NCBI GenBank assembly: GCA_963715825.1
Contig: CAVQSI010000007.1
Span: forward strand, 124,001 to 188,000
Direction: 5' to 3'
Source of the DNA: Sva-07 sp963715825
GTDB lineage: Bacteria > Actinomycetota > Acidimicrobiia > Acidimicrobiales > Ilumatobacteraceae
DNA length: 64,000 nucleotides
Position 1 is the stretch's first letter; each line of letters starts with the position of its first letter. Of this stretch, positions 16,405 to 24,893 are shown one piece after another. The position numbers and the translations under genes are program-made. The notes below the pieces were generated by a model. It ran no database searches. It saw only the letters and a list, made by a program, of their open reading frames with translations, and had not been told where the DNA came from.

Positions 16405-17186
16405 CGGGTGCGTGCCAAGTCGGCGAGCACCGAGGCGAGCGGAAAGCCGAGCGAGGTGCCGTCGACCGCTTCGAGCGCCGTTGCGACCTCAGCGAGCGCA
16501 TTCGGCCGTAGCCGCGCGACGAGGTTGACCAGTACCGCCCGGTGGGCGTGAACGAGGAGTCCTGCGTCGATCGCGCCGGCGAGTTGACGTGCGACGACGT
16601 CGCCATCGGCGTGCAGCAGCGGCTCGAGATCCGGGGGAATCGGCAGCGCCGGCAGCTCGGCGACCTCGTCGGCCGACGGATCGGGGTGGGCTCCCCTCGC
16701 CTGCTTGGCGGCCAGCTCCGGGAGATGGCCGACCAGCCAGCCGGCGAGCGGGCCACAGGCCAACTCGGCACGCGTTCGGCGGATCGGATCGGCGCGGTGG
16801 CGGGTCAGGATGTCGGGCACGAGGTCGGGCGGCACGCGCCACCCGTTGGTGAGCAGCGTGAGCATCCACTCGTCTTCGAGCACGGGCCACGACGACACCA
16901 CGTGGTGCCAGCGCTCGGCGGCGGCGGGCACACAGACCGGACGTTCGTCGGCGTCGGGGCCGGCAACCGGCGGCGAAGGCGGTCCCGGCAGCACGCCCGC
17001 TCGCCGCACGGCGACCGTCGCCGCGACCTGGGCGAGCATCCGCTCCGACGGCGTCGATCGCACCGTGTCGTCGACCAGGTCGGCAATCAGCCCGTCGGGC
17101 TCCGGCGGGTTGCGCCGGTCCGTCCCGAGCATCGCCACCGACACCAGCTCCCGCCACCGTTCCACCACCGACACCGCCACCGCCAC
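16371..17186 (-). CDS. DUF5691 protein, partner of the SWIM protein
   Basis: A 271-residue, largely alpha-helical protein resembling the DUF5691 family found next to SWIM zinc-finger, MoxR AAA, DUF5682 and VWA genes. It begins VVERWRELVSVAMLGTDRR and contains TPSERMLAQVAATVAVRRAG, the region typical of the family. It follows the SWIM gene on the same strand with a 143-base gap that holds a palindromic repeat and a G-rich tract. Function is not known. Its 3' end overlaps that of the kinase-like gene by 34 bases, so the junction between the two gene blocks is tight. Confidence 0.75.
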   Translation of the reverse strand: MAVAVSVVERWRELVSVAMLGTDRRNPPEPDGLIADLVDDTVRSTPSERMLAQVAATVAVRRAGVLPGPPSPPVAGPDADERPVCVPAAAERWHHVVSSWPVLEDEWMLTLLTNGWRVPPDLVPDILTRHRADPIRRTRAELACGPLAGWLVGHLPELAAKQARGAHPDPSADEVAELPALPIPPDLEPLLHADGDVVARQLAGAIDAGLLVHAHRAVLVNLVARLRPNALAEVATALEAVDGTSLGFPLASVLADLARTRQRMLDELGAA

Positions 17187-17230
17187 GCTTCACGACCCCG
17201 CCCTCCAACCCGCCACACCACGCCAACCAC

Positions 17231-17280
17231 GTTTGCGCGCAACTTCGGGTGACCCGGTCCACCAAAATCCGCACGCAAAC
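17231..17280. repeat. Palindromic repeat, GTTTGCG/CGCAAAC family
   Basis: The element starts GTTTGCG, has the core CTTCGGGTGACCCGG and ends CGCAAAC. Read on the minus strand it shares the core CGGGTCACCCGAA with the copies at 43.3 kb. It lies between the SWIM and DUF5691 genes. Confidence 0.65.
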
Positions 17281-17285
17281 GTCAT

Positions 17286-17323
17286 GGGGGTGGGGGTGGT
17301 GGGGGTGACGGGGGTGAAGGGGG
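17286..17323 (+). repeat. G-rich tract with five G5 runs, potential G-quadruplex
   Basis: Five runs of five G are separated by T, TGGT, TGAC and TGAA, a strong quadruplex pattern on the plus strand, which is the template strand for the flanking minus-strand genes. It sits just after the SWIM gene stop and could slow polymerase or reduce DUF5691 expression. That role is inference. Confidence 0.5.
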
Positions 17324-17329
17324 TGACGG

Positions 17330-18793
17330 TCATGCGGCGCTCACGAAGGAGTCGTCGGCTCTCGGGCCGATGTCGATCGAGCGGTCGGCGAGGTGGATGG
17401 CGAGCGGCACCACACCGTGCGGCGTCCACTCGCACGTGACGTCCACAGCGCCACCGCCCGCAACGGCGAGCAGGATCGCCAGCGGGCGGCCCGTGGCAAT
17501 CAGCGGCAGCGTGCCACTGCCGTCGACCAGCGCGAACCCTGCGCCGGTCGCGGCGATCGCCGCCGTGACGGTGAAGGGCACCCGGTCGAGCCACGGCTCG
17601 GCGGCGAGCATCGTGCCGACCTCGTCGCACGCCGTCGCAACGTCGACGGCCGGCGGGCGGGCGGGCTCGATCGGCTCGCCGTGGCGTTCGCCGACCAGCG
17701 CCCGCAGCGCGGGCCCCGGATAGCGGTGCAGGTCCGCCGGGACCGAGGTGCCGACCGTCAGCGAGGTGTCGAGGCTCTGGCGGTACGCGGCGAACGACAG
17801 CACGAGCGCCCATCGGCCCGAGCGAGCCCCACGCAGCCAGTGACGACGCACCTCGATGCGGTCCTCTCGGGTGTCGCTGCGGGCGGCGACCACCCACGTG
17901 TCGGTGTCCGGCACCCCACCGAGCACGTCGGCCTGACGCACCTGCCACCCGACGGTGGTGGCCACGGCGTCGGCGAGCGGCCCGGGCAGCGAGCCGAGCC
18001 GCCGACCCGCCTGCGACAGCAGATGCAGCAACCCGAGTTCGGCCAACACGTCACTGTGCCAGTCGGGCGATGCTCCCACCAGCCCCGCCAGCCGTCGGAT
18101 GCGATTGGCCAGGCTGCCCGCCTGCGCGTCGACCAGCCGGGCTGCGAGTTCGTCCCACGTCGAGTACTTCGCGAGCGCCGGGTCGGCCAGCCCGGTGCGC
18201 ATGCGGTCGTCGAGCCACCGGTCGAGTTCGGTCAGCCCGGCGAACATCCGCTCGACACGCTCGTCACGCGCCCGATCACGATCCGGCTCCGGGCCGTCCG
18301 GCTCGGGACCGTTCTCACCCGCCGAATCTCCCACTGCATCGCCCACTGCATCGCCCGCCAGGCCCGGACGGGGCTCCGCGACCTCGTCCCCGGGCGCCTC
18401 AGCCCCGGGCGCCTCATCCCCGGACGGCGCCGGTGTCGCCGCGGCGTCGGGCGCCCGGCGAGCGGCGGCCGCATCGCGCGCCTCGAGCCAACTCGCCACC
18501 TGCGGCGGCGACGTCGAGTCGGGCACGTCGCCGTGCACCCACAGCAGCAGCAACGCCAACACATGCTTGCAGGGGTGGCGACGACTCGGGCAGGTGCACC
18601 GAGAGCCCACACCGACGTGGTCGACCATCGTGTCGTACGGCTCGGCACCGCTCCCCCGGCACGACCCCCACACGGCCCGATCGTCGGCGCCGAGACCGCC
18701 CCACTTCGCCACGGTCGTCAGCGGTCGCGCCGCGCTCAACGCGGCAGGCGACGGCGCGATCGACTCGACCTGCTCAGGCGACCAACGGGTCAC
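17330..18793 (-). CDS. SWIM zinc-finger protein (YehQ-like)
   Basis: A 487-residue protein with a SWIM-type zinc finger (CTCPSRRHPCKH, pattern CxC-xn-CxH) at about residues 60-72, followed by LLLLWVHGD. A long acidic, Pro/Asp/Glu-rich linker and a helical C-terminal region follow (MFAGLTELDRWLDDRMRTGL). SWIM fingers bind nucleic acid or protein. The GTG at 18793 overlaps the lipBA stop (GTGA), so it is the next cistron of the lpd-E2-lipBA operon. With the DUF5691, AAA, DUF5682 and VWA genes it completes a set resembling E. coli yehLMPQ. The codirectional lipoate genes may only share a promoter. Confidence 0.85.
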   Translation of the reverse strand: MTRWSPEQVESIAPSPAALSAARPLTTVAKWGGLGADDRAVWGSCRGSGAEPYDTMVDHVGVGSRCTCPSRRHPCKHVLALLLLWVHGDVPDSTSPPQVASWLEARDAAAARRAPDAAATPAPSGDEAPGAEAPGDEVAEPRPGLAGDAVGDAVGDSAGENGPEPDGPEPDRDRARDERVERMFAGLTELDRWLDDRMRTGLADPALAKYSTWDELAARLVDAQAGSLANRIRRLAGLVGASPDWHSDVLAELGLLHLLSQAGRRLGSLPGPLADAVATTVGWQVRQADVLGGVPDTDTWVVAARSDTREDRIEVRRHWLRGARSGRWALVLSFAAYRQSLDTSLTVGTSVPADLHRYPGPALRALVGERHGEPIEPARPPAVDVATACDEVGTMLAAEPWLDRVPFTVTAAIAATGAGFALVDGSGTLPLIATGRPLAILLAVAGGGAVDVTCEWTPHGVVPLAIHLADRSIDIGPRADDSFVSAA

Positions 18794-20496
18794 GATGCCG
18801 CATGCGAGACACCCACCGACACGGCGACACCCACCGGCACCGCGACCGATTCGGCGGCGCCCTTGGCGTGATAGCTCGAACGGGTGAGCGGGCTCGCCTC
18901 GACGTGACCGATGCCGTACGACTCGCCGAGCTGCTTCCATCGGACGAACTCGGCCGGGTCGGCGTAGCGGGCGATCGGGAGGTGGTGCGACGTCGGCCGG
19001 AGGTACTGCCCGATCGTGACGATGTCGACGCCCAGGTCGGCGAGGTCGGCGAGCAGTCCCAGGATCTCGTCGTCGGTCTCGCCGAGGCCGACCATGAAAC
19101 CGGTCTTGGTGGTGAGCCCCGCCGCCTTCGCTCGGGCGAGCACGCCGAGCGAGCGGGCGTAGCCGGCCGACGGCCGCACCGCTCGCTGCAGTCGGGCGAC
19201 GGTCTCGACGTTGTGGTTCAACACGTCGGGCCGCACGGCCAGCAACAGGTCGAGCGCGGCCTCGTCGCCTTTGGCGTCGGAGATCAACGTCTCGATGCGA
19301 GTGGCGGGCCGACGCAGGCGGATCGTCTCGACGCAGGCCGCCACGTGCGACATGCCACCATCGGCGAGATCGTCGCGAGCCACCATGGTGAGCACGGCGT
19401 GGTCGAGATCCATCCGCTCGATCGCCTCGGCGACCCGCGTCGGTTCGTCGGCAGCGGGCGCGAGCGGCTTGTTGGTGTCGACGAGGCAGAACCCGCACGC
19501 CCGCGTGCAGCGCTCGCCGAGCACCATGAACGTGGCCGTGCCGTCGGCCCAGCACTCCGACAGGTTGGGGCACCCGGCGTCCTCGCACACCGTGACCAGG
19601 TCGAGGTCGCGCACGGTCTTCTTCAGCGACATCACGTCGGCGCCCAGCTCGACCTTGGGCCGAAGCCACTCGGGCTTGCGCGTCTCGATCGACAACCCCT
19701 GGGTGACACCGGCGGCCTCGAGGCGAGCGGCGGCCCGATCCGACACCAGCTTCACCTGCTCGCCCGGCCCCTCACCGCGCGAGAACGCCGACAGATCGCG
19801 ACCGTCGACCGCGTGCTTCCACGCCACGTCCTGTCGCTCGATCGCACCGTCGGCCCACCGCTCGGCGGCGAGGCGGGCGACCACGTCGACCACCTCGCGC
19901 ATCGACACGTCGATGCCCTCCTCGGCGAGCGAGGTGACCGGCTTGTCGCCGATGCCGCACGGCACGATGTGCTCGCGCAGGTACGCCATGTCGGTGGTGA
20001 CGTTCAGCGCGAAGCCGTGCATCGTGCGGCCGTGCGCCAGCCGCACCCCGATCGCACAGATCTTGCGCGGTACCACGGACGGATCGGGATGGTCGACGTC
20101 GAGCCACACGCCCGCGAAGCCGTCGAGCCGTCCGGCGTTGGGCAGTCCGAGTTCGGCCAACGCGTCGATCACGAGGCCCTCGACGTTGCACACGTGGTCG
20201 GACGCGCCGAGGCGGTTGTCGACGTTGACGATCGGATAGCCGACCAGCTGGCCGGGGCCGTGATAGGTGATGTCGCCGCCGCGCTTGACAGCTACCAGCT
20301 CGGCACCGACCGCGGCGGGTTCGCAGCGCAGGTTCGAGGCGAGGTCGGTCCGCTTGCCGTGGGTGAAGACGTGCGGGTGTTCGAGCAGCAGCAGGTGCTG
20401 ACCGTCGCCGTGCTCGAACAGTGACGTCTGGACCGCCAGCGCCTCGCGGTAGGGCACCCGGCCCAACCACCGGACGCGCAGCGGGGCGACGGTCAT
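18790..20496 (-). CDS. lipB-lipA: LipB-LipA fusion: octanoyltransferase and lipoyl synthase in one protein
   Basis: A 568-residue fusion that could both attach octanoate to E2/GcvH proteins and insert the two sulfurs. Residues about 1-215 are LipB: RGGDITYHGPGQLVGYPI, KICAIGVRLAHGRTMHGFA and the catalytic-Cys motif PCGIGDKPVTS. Residues about 275-550 are LipA: the auxiliary cluster Cys set CEDAGCPNLSEC, the radical-SAM motif CTRACGFC, then TGFMVGLGETDDEI and GQYLRPT. These two enzymes are normally separate proteins of about 220 and 300 residues, and both sets of key residues are intact here. It lies 22 bases after the E2 gene and overlaps the SWIM gene start by 4 bases. The C-terminal tail is a low-complexity Val/Gly run. 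Confidence 0.95.
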   Translation of the reverse strand: MTVAPLRVRWLGRVPYREALAVQTSLFEHGDGQHLLLLEHPHVFTHGKRTDLASNLRCEPAAVGAELVAVKRGGDITYHGPGQLVGYPIVNVDNRLGASDHVCNVEGLVIDALAELGLPNAGRLDGFAGVWLDVDHPDPSVVPRKICAIGVRLAHGRTMHGFALNVTTDMAYLREHIVPCGIGDKPVTSLAEEGIDVSMREVVDVVARLAAERWADGAIERQDVAWKHAVDGRDLSAFSRGEGPGEQVKLVSDRAAARLEAAGVTQGLSIETRKPEWLRPKVELGADVMSLKKTVRDLDLVTVCEDAGCPNLSECWADGTATFMVLGERCTRACGFCLVDTNKPLAPAADEPTRVAEAIERMDLDHAVLTMVARDDLADGGMSHVAACVETIRLRRPATRIETLISDAKGDEAALDLLLAVRPDVLNHNVETVARLQRAVRPSAGYARSLGVLARAKAAGLTTKTGFMVGLGETDDEILGLLADLADLGVDIVTIGQYLRPTSHHLPIARYADPAEFVRWKQLGESYGIGHVEASPLTRSSYHAKGAAESVAVPVGVAVSVGVSHAAS

Positions 20497-20518
20497 GCGT
20501 GGCGGACGAACCCGAGCG

Positions 20519-21928
20519 TCAGAGCTCGGTCGACCAGTCCTTGGTCTCGAGGATCTCCTTGACCCGTGCCAGGAACCGAGCCGCGTACGCGCCGTCGAAG
20601 GCCCGATGATCCCAGCTCATCGACAAGTTGCCGACCGGATGGATCGCAATGGCCTCGCCGCCGTCGGGACCGGTGGTGACCACCGGCTTGCGGACGATGG
20701 CGTCGGTCGAGATGATTCCCACCTGCGGTTGGTTGATGATCGGCATCGTCAGCACCGACCCGGCCGAGCCGTTGTTGCTCAGCGTGAACGTGCCACCCGA
20801 GATCTCGTCGGGGCTGAGCTTGCGGTTGCGGGCCCGGTCGGCCAGGTCGGAGATCTCCGTCGCGATCGCTGCGAGCCGCTTGGTCTCGGCGTCGCGCACC
20901 ACCGGCGCGAGCAGGCCGTCGTAGTCGAGGTCGACGGCGATGCCGAGGTCGACGAAGTTGTGCACGATCAGGTCGTTGTCGCTGACGCTGGCGTTGAGGT
21001 GCGGGAACTCGGCGAGGCCGTCGATGACCGCCACGCGCGATGAACGGGAGGTACGTGAGGCTGAAGCCGTGCGTGGCCTTCCAGTCGTTCTTGACCTTGG
21101 TGCGCACGACGTCGACGTTCGCGAAGTCGACCTCGACCACGCTGAACGCGTGCGGGCTGGTCGCCTTGCTCATCACCATGTGGTCGCCGGTCAGGCGGCG
21201 GATCTTCGACAGCGCCACCACGGTGTCGCGCTCGCCGGCCGACGCCTTCGGCGCTGCGGGGGTCGGACGGGCTGGCGGTGTTGCCGCAGGAGCCGCCGGG
21301 GCCGGGGCCGCGGGCCGCGGGTGCTGCCGGGGCGCTGGCCGCAGCCGGATCCTGGCGGTTCGCGCCGGTGGCGTCGATGTGGTCGAGCACGTCGTCGCGG
21401 GTGATGCGGCCGCCGGGGCCCGAGCCGGCGATGGCATCGGGATCGAGGCCGTGTTCGTTCACGAGGCGACGAACCACGGGCGACAGCAGCCGGTTGTCGC
21501 CGGCCTGCGCCGTCTCAGCTGCGGCGGGAGCCGGAGCGGGAGGCGGCGGCGGGGCAGGCGTCTCCTGTGCGGGTGCTGCGGGCGCCGCAGGTGCGGGTGC
21601 GGGTTCGGGTGCGGGCGCCGCAGGCGCCGGGTGCGGGTTCGGGCGACGGGGCCGGCTCCGGCGCCGCGGCAGGGGCCTCGGGTGCGGCTCCATCGGCGTC
21701 GCCGACAACGGCGATCACGGTGCCGACATCGACGGTGTCGCCCTCTTGGACTCGGATCTCGGTGAGCACACCGGACACGGGCGACGGCACCTCGGTGTCG
21801 ACCTTGTCGGTGGACACCTCGAACAACGGCTCGTCGGCCGCGACGGCGTCGCCGACGTTCTTGAACCACTGCGTGATGGTGCCTTCGGTGACCGTTTCGC
21901 CGAGTTGCGGGAGGGTGACGTCTGCCAT
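20519..21928 (-). CDS. sucB: Dihydrolipoamide acyltransferase, E2 (SucB-like; frameshifted)
   Basis: The E2 core of a 2-oxoacid dehydrogenase complex, about 470 residues. The lipoyl domain starts LPQLGETVTEGTITQWFKNV and has the lipoylated lysine in STDKVDTEVPSP. An Ala/Pro linker, the E3-binding domain (LLSPVVRRLVNEHGLDPDAI, then GPGGRITRDDVLDHI) and the catalytic domain with SWDHRAFDGAYAARF (HxxxDG) follow. Reading it needs frame changes near 21630 (extra C), 21310-21325 (G/C-rich linker) and about 21045 (extra G), so a consensus-error explanation is likely. The DKVDTEVPSP signature resembles actinobacterial SucB; a role with AceE or 2-oxoglutarate dehydrogenase cannot be told apart. The operon is lpd-E2-lipBA. 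Confidence 0.9.
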
Positions 21929-22000
21929 GGGAGGAGTCTCTTCTTCTCGTGTCGTCGTGCTGGTTGCGGTGCTCGTGTCGCTGCGGATGTTGATGACTGT

Positions 22001-23404
22001 CTAGCCGTTGAAGTTGCGGCCCGTGAGCGTCATCACGGTCTCGCCGAACAACTCCGACAGGCTCGGGTGCGGTTGGAGGAACTCGGCGATCTCGTCGACG
22101 GAGGCTTCCCAGTTGACCGCCAGGTAACCACCGCTGAGCTGTTCGGTGACCCACGGGCCCACCATGTGGACACCGAGCACCTGGCCGGCACTGCCGTCGG
22201 GACGCTTCTTGGCGATGATCTTCACGAGGCCCTCGGTCTCGCCGAGGATCATCGCCCGACTGTTGAACTTGAACGGGTGCTTGGCGACCACGACGTCGTG
22301 GCCGGCGGCGCGCGCCTGCTCCTCGTCGGGGCCTGCCCACGCCACTTCGGGGTGGCAGTAGATCGCCCAGGGCACCCGGTCGTAGGCGACGGGCATCGGG
22401 GACTCACCGAGCACCTGCTTGACCACCAGGATCGCCTCGGCGTACGCGACGTGCGCCAGCTGCGGCGTGGCGATCAGGTCGCCGACGGCGTACACGTCGG
22501 GTTCGCCGGTGCGGCAGTACTCGTCGACTTCGACGAAGCCACGACCGTCGACGACGACGCCGGTGCCGTCGAGGCCGAGCTGGTCGGCGAACGGACGGCG
22601 CCCGACCGACACCACGACGGCGTCGACCTCGACCGACTCGCCGTCGCCGAACGACACGGTGGTGCCGCCGAACGCGTTCGGCGTGTGGCCGTTGACCATC
22701 ACACCGGTGCGGATCGTGATCTTCTTCTTCTTGAACGACTTCTCGACGACCTTGGCAAGGTCCGCGTCGAGGCCGGGGAGGATCTTCGGGAGACCCTCGA
22801 GGATGGTGACCTCGCTGCCGAGGTCGGCGAACGTGGACGCGAACTCGCAGCCGATGGCACCGCCACCGATGACCGCCACGCGGGGCGGCACGGTGGTGAG
22901 GTCGAGCACCTCGTCGCTGGTCATGATCGGGCCACCGCGCTCGAAGTTCGGGATGAGGCGCGGTACGGATCCGGCAGCGAGCATCACCGCGTCGCCGGTG
23001 ATGGTGGCCGCCGAGCCGTCGGCCATCGAGACGCTGACGCTGCGGCTCGCGCCGAGTGCTCCGACGCCGTTGAACACCTCGACCTTCCGGCCCTTGCACA
23101 TGGCGGCGATGCCCTTCACCAGCGTGTCGACGATGCCCTGCTTACGAGCTTGCGTGCGGGCGAAGTCGACCGTCGCATCGGCGCCGGAGTCGATGCCGAA
23201 GTCGCTGGAGTGATCGACGTGGCGCTTGACCGCGGCGGTCTCGAGGAACGCCTTGGCCGGGATGCAGCCACGGTTGAGGCAGGTGCCACCGAGGGCGTCC
23301 TTCTCGACCAGGGCGACCTTCAGGCCCGCCGAGGCTCCATAGAGGGCGGCTGAATATCCGCCAGGACCGCCACCGATCACCACCAGGTCGAAATGATCAC
23401 TCAT
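22001..23404 (-). CDS. lpdA: Dihydrolipoyl dehydrogenase (E3)
   Basis: A 467-residue flavoprotein that reoxidises lipoyl groups using NAD+. It has the FAD motif VVIGGGPGGYSAALYGA, the redox disulfide GGTCLNRGCIP, the NAD-binding motif VAVIGGGAIGCEFASTFADL, the FAD motif DVYAVGDLI and the C-terminal HPSLSE motif with the catalytic His-Glu region. It is the first gene of the lpd-E2-lipBA operon, 72 bases before the E2 gene. The ATG at 23404 gives the standard N-terminus. Confidence 0.96.
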   Translation of the reverse strand: MSDHFDLVVIGGGPGGYSAALYGASAGLKVALVEKDALGGTCLNRGCIPAKAFLETAAVKRHVDHSSDFGIDSGADATVDFARTQARKQGIVDTLVKGIAAMCKGRKVEVFNGVGALGASRSVSVSMADGSAATITGDAVMLAAGSVPRLIPNFERGGPIMTSDEVLDLTTVPPRVAVIGGGAIGCEFASTFADLGSEVTILEGLPKILPGLDADLAKVVEKSFKKKKITIRTGVMVNGHTPNAFGGTTVSFGDGESVEVDAVVVSVGRRPFADQLGLDGTGVVVDGRGFVEVDEYCRTGEPDVYAVGDLIATPQLAHVAYAEAILVVKQVLGESPMPVAYDRVPWAIYCHPEVAWAGPDEEQARAAGHDVVVAKHPFKFNSRAMILGETEGLVKIIAKKRPDGSAGQVLGVHMVGPWVTEQLSGGYLAVNWEASVDEIAEFLQPHPSLSELFGETVMTLTGRNFNG

Positions 23405-23456
23405 CGTGGTTCACCGTAGCGTTCGATCGTCAGGTCGTCATCCGAACGCCGCGAGA

Positions 23457-23894
23457 TCATGGTGCTCCCAGTACCCAGTTGCGTTGCTCGTCGCCACGCA
23501 GCAGCACGAGGACGCGATTCGATCCGTCGGCGGCGCTCACGTCGAACTCGATGTTGCATCGCTGTTCGGCAACGGTGATGTCGGTGCAGCGTCCCTCCGC
23601 ATCGGTGGTCAGCGGCTGGAGCCGACGGTCGCCGGTGGCGAGCGAGAAGCCCGACAGGTCGTCGTCGACGCCGCCGAGTTCGACATCGACCGAGAAGATC
23701 CGCTCGCCGGCGCCGTCGCCCGCCACGACGCCCAACACGGTGACGTCGACGTCGCCCACCTGCACCGACTCGCCCACGGCGGCAGGTTCGACGGCCGCCG
23801 ACTCGTTCGCGAGCTGCAGCAACAGCACGCCGCCCGCCAGCAGGATCATCAACCCAACGCCGACCGACAGCAGCAACAGCGTCCGCGTCTTCAT
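23457..23894 (-). CDS. Membrane-anchored protein of unknown function
   Basis: A 145-residue protein with one N-terminal membrane segment (LLLLSVGVGLMILLAGGVLLL) after MKTRT, and an exported beta-rich domain resembling DUF4352-type telokin-like domains (VGDVDVTVLGVVAGDG, then DRRLQPLTTDAEGRC). Two Cys residues in the domain may form a disulfide. It lies upstream of lpd on the same strand with a 52-base gap. I cannot name its function. Confidence 0.65.
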   Translation of the reverse strand: MKTRTLLLLSVGVGLMILLAGGVLLLQLANESAAVEPAAVGESVQVGDVDVTVLGVVAGDGAGERIFSVDVELGGVDDDLSGFSLATGDRRLQPLTTDAEGRCTDITVAEQRCNIEFDVSAADGSNRVLVLLRGDEQRNWVLGAP

Positions 23895-24041
23895 CGCTGC
23901 CCGAGCCTACGGACGGCGCCAGCGAGTCCCCACCGACACGTCCAGAGGTGACGTACAGAGGTGACGTCCGAACGTGACCATTCGGAAAACACACCGAGTG
24001 GTGCGGCACGCCGCCGGCGGCGATTCGCTACCGTCGGTTCG

Positions 24042-24710
24042 GTGAAGACGACACGACGACGCGCCGCCGCTGGCGCCATCGGGGCCTGTGCGCTCCTGCT
24101 GTCCGCCACGGCGTGCAGCTCCGACTCCGATTCGGCCGACGAGACGCTGCCCGAGGCCGTCGCCGACGACACCGCCGGCTCCACCGACGCTCCGACGACG
24201 CAGGCGCCCACCACCGACGCCCCCGGCGACACCGTGGCGCCACCGGCGACGAGCGGCGACGACACCGTCGCCGAGCCGACACCGACCGAGCCCGCCGTCG
24301 TCGTGCCGCAGGCACTGCAGTTCACCGCTCCGCTCGTGGGCGGTGGCACCTTCGACGGCGCAGCCGCTGCCGCCGAGGGCAAACCCACGGTGTTCTGGTT
24401 CTGGGCGCCCACTTGAAGCGTGTGCAACCGTGAAGCCCCCTCGGTCGAGGAGGTCGCAGTGCAGTTCCAGGATGAGGCCAATTTCGTGGGTGTCGCATGG
24501 ACCGGGAGCGATGATTCGTTCCAGGACTTCATCGACCGGCACGGTCTGACATTCCCGCAGATCAGCGACGACCCGGGCGACGTGTTCGACCGGTTCGGCA
24601 TCTCGTACCAACCGGCGCTCGTGGTCGTCAACACCGACGGCACCACCGAACTGGTGGCGGGCGCGGTCGACGAGGAACTCCTCACCCAGATCGTCACCGA
24701 GTCGAACTGA
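24042..24710 (+). CDS. Thioredoxin/TlpA-like lipoprotein with in-frame TGA (probable selenocysteine, UxxC)
   Basis: A 222-residue secreted thioredoxin-fold lipoprotein if the TGA at 24414-24416 is read through. The GTG start gives a basic N-terminus and a lipobox signal (GAIGACALLLSATAC), then a Thr/Pro/Asp-rich linker. The redox domain starts PTVFWFWAPT, then TGA, then SVCNREAPSVEE. Family members have C-x-x-C here (for example WxPxC-x-x-C), so the TGA replaces exactly the first, nucleophilic Cys. The same frame continues through FVGVAWTGSDDSFQDFI and FGISYQPALVVVN, with the cis-Pro, to a TAA-free end at TGA 24710. A hairpin suited to a bacterial SECIS follows the TGA. It is likely a Sec-containing thiol-disulfide enzyme of the cell envelope. 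A nonsense change of TGC/TGT or a base error is the alternative. Confidence 0.8.
24414..24453 (+). promoter_or_regulatory. Candidate bacterial SECIS element after the in-frame TGA
   Basis: Downstream of TGA (24414-24416) lies a hairpin: CCTC (24439-24442) pairs with GAGG (24447-24450) around the loop GGTC, and after one C-A mismatch CC (24436-24437) pairs with GG (24452-24453). The first loop G is 27 bases after the TGA, inside the roughly 16-37 base window known for bacterial SECIS, and a G at the start of the apical loop is the conserved SelB-contact feature. The stem is short, so this needs a proper fold calculation. Confidence 0.5.
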
Positions 24711-24740
24711 CCCCTCGCCGGACCCCTCCCACCACCCGAA

Positions 24741-24787
24741 TTCGTGAACAACTTCACCTCTGAGAGGCGAAGTTGTTCCCGAGATGG
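24741..24787. repeat. 47-base palindromic repeat, copy 1
   Basis: The element begins TTCGTGAACAACTTCACC and folds as GAACAACTTC...GAAGTTGTTC (24746-24755 with 24769-24778) with an inner CCTC/GAGG stem. By eye it matches the copy at 25837-25883 at 44 of 47 positions. It lies 30 bases after the selenoprotein candidate's stop. Confidence 0.75.
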
Positions 24788-24893
24788 CGGGGGTGGGGTG
24801 GTCGGGTCGGTGGATCGCTAGCGTGACGGCCTGGGACCCGCTCCCGCTCGGCCCGATGTGGCCCCCGTTTCCACCTGGTTCACGGAGGTCGAC

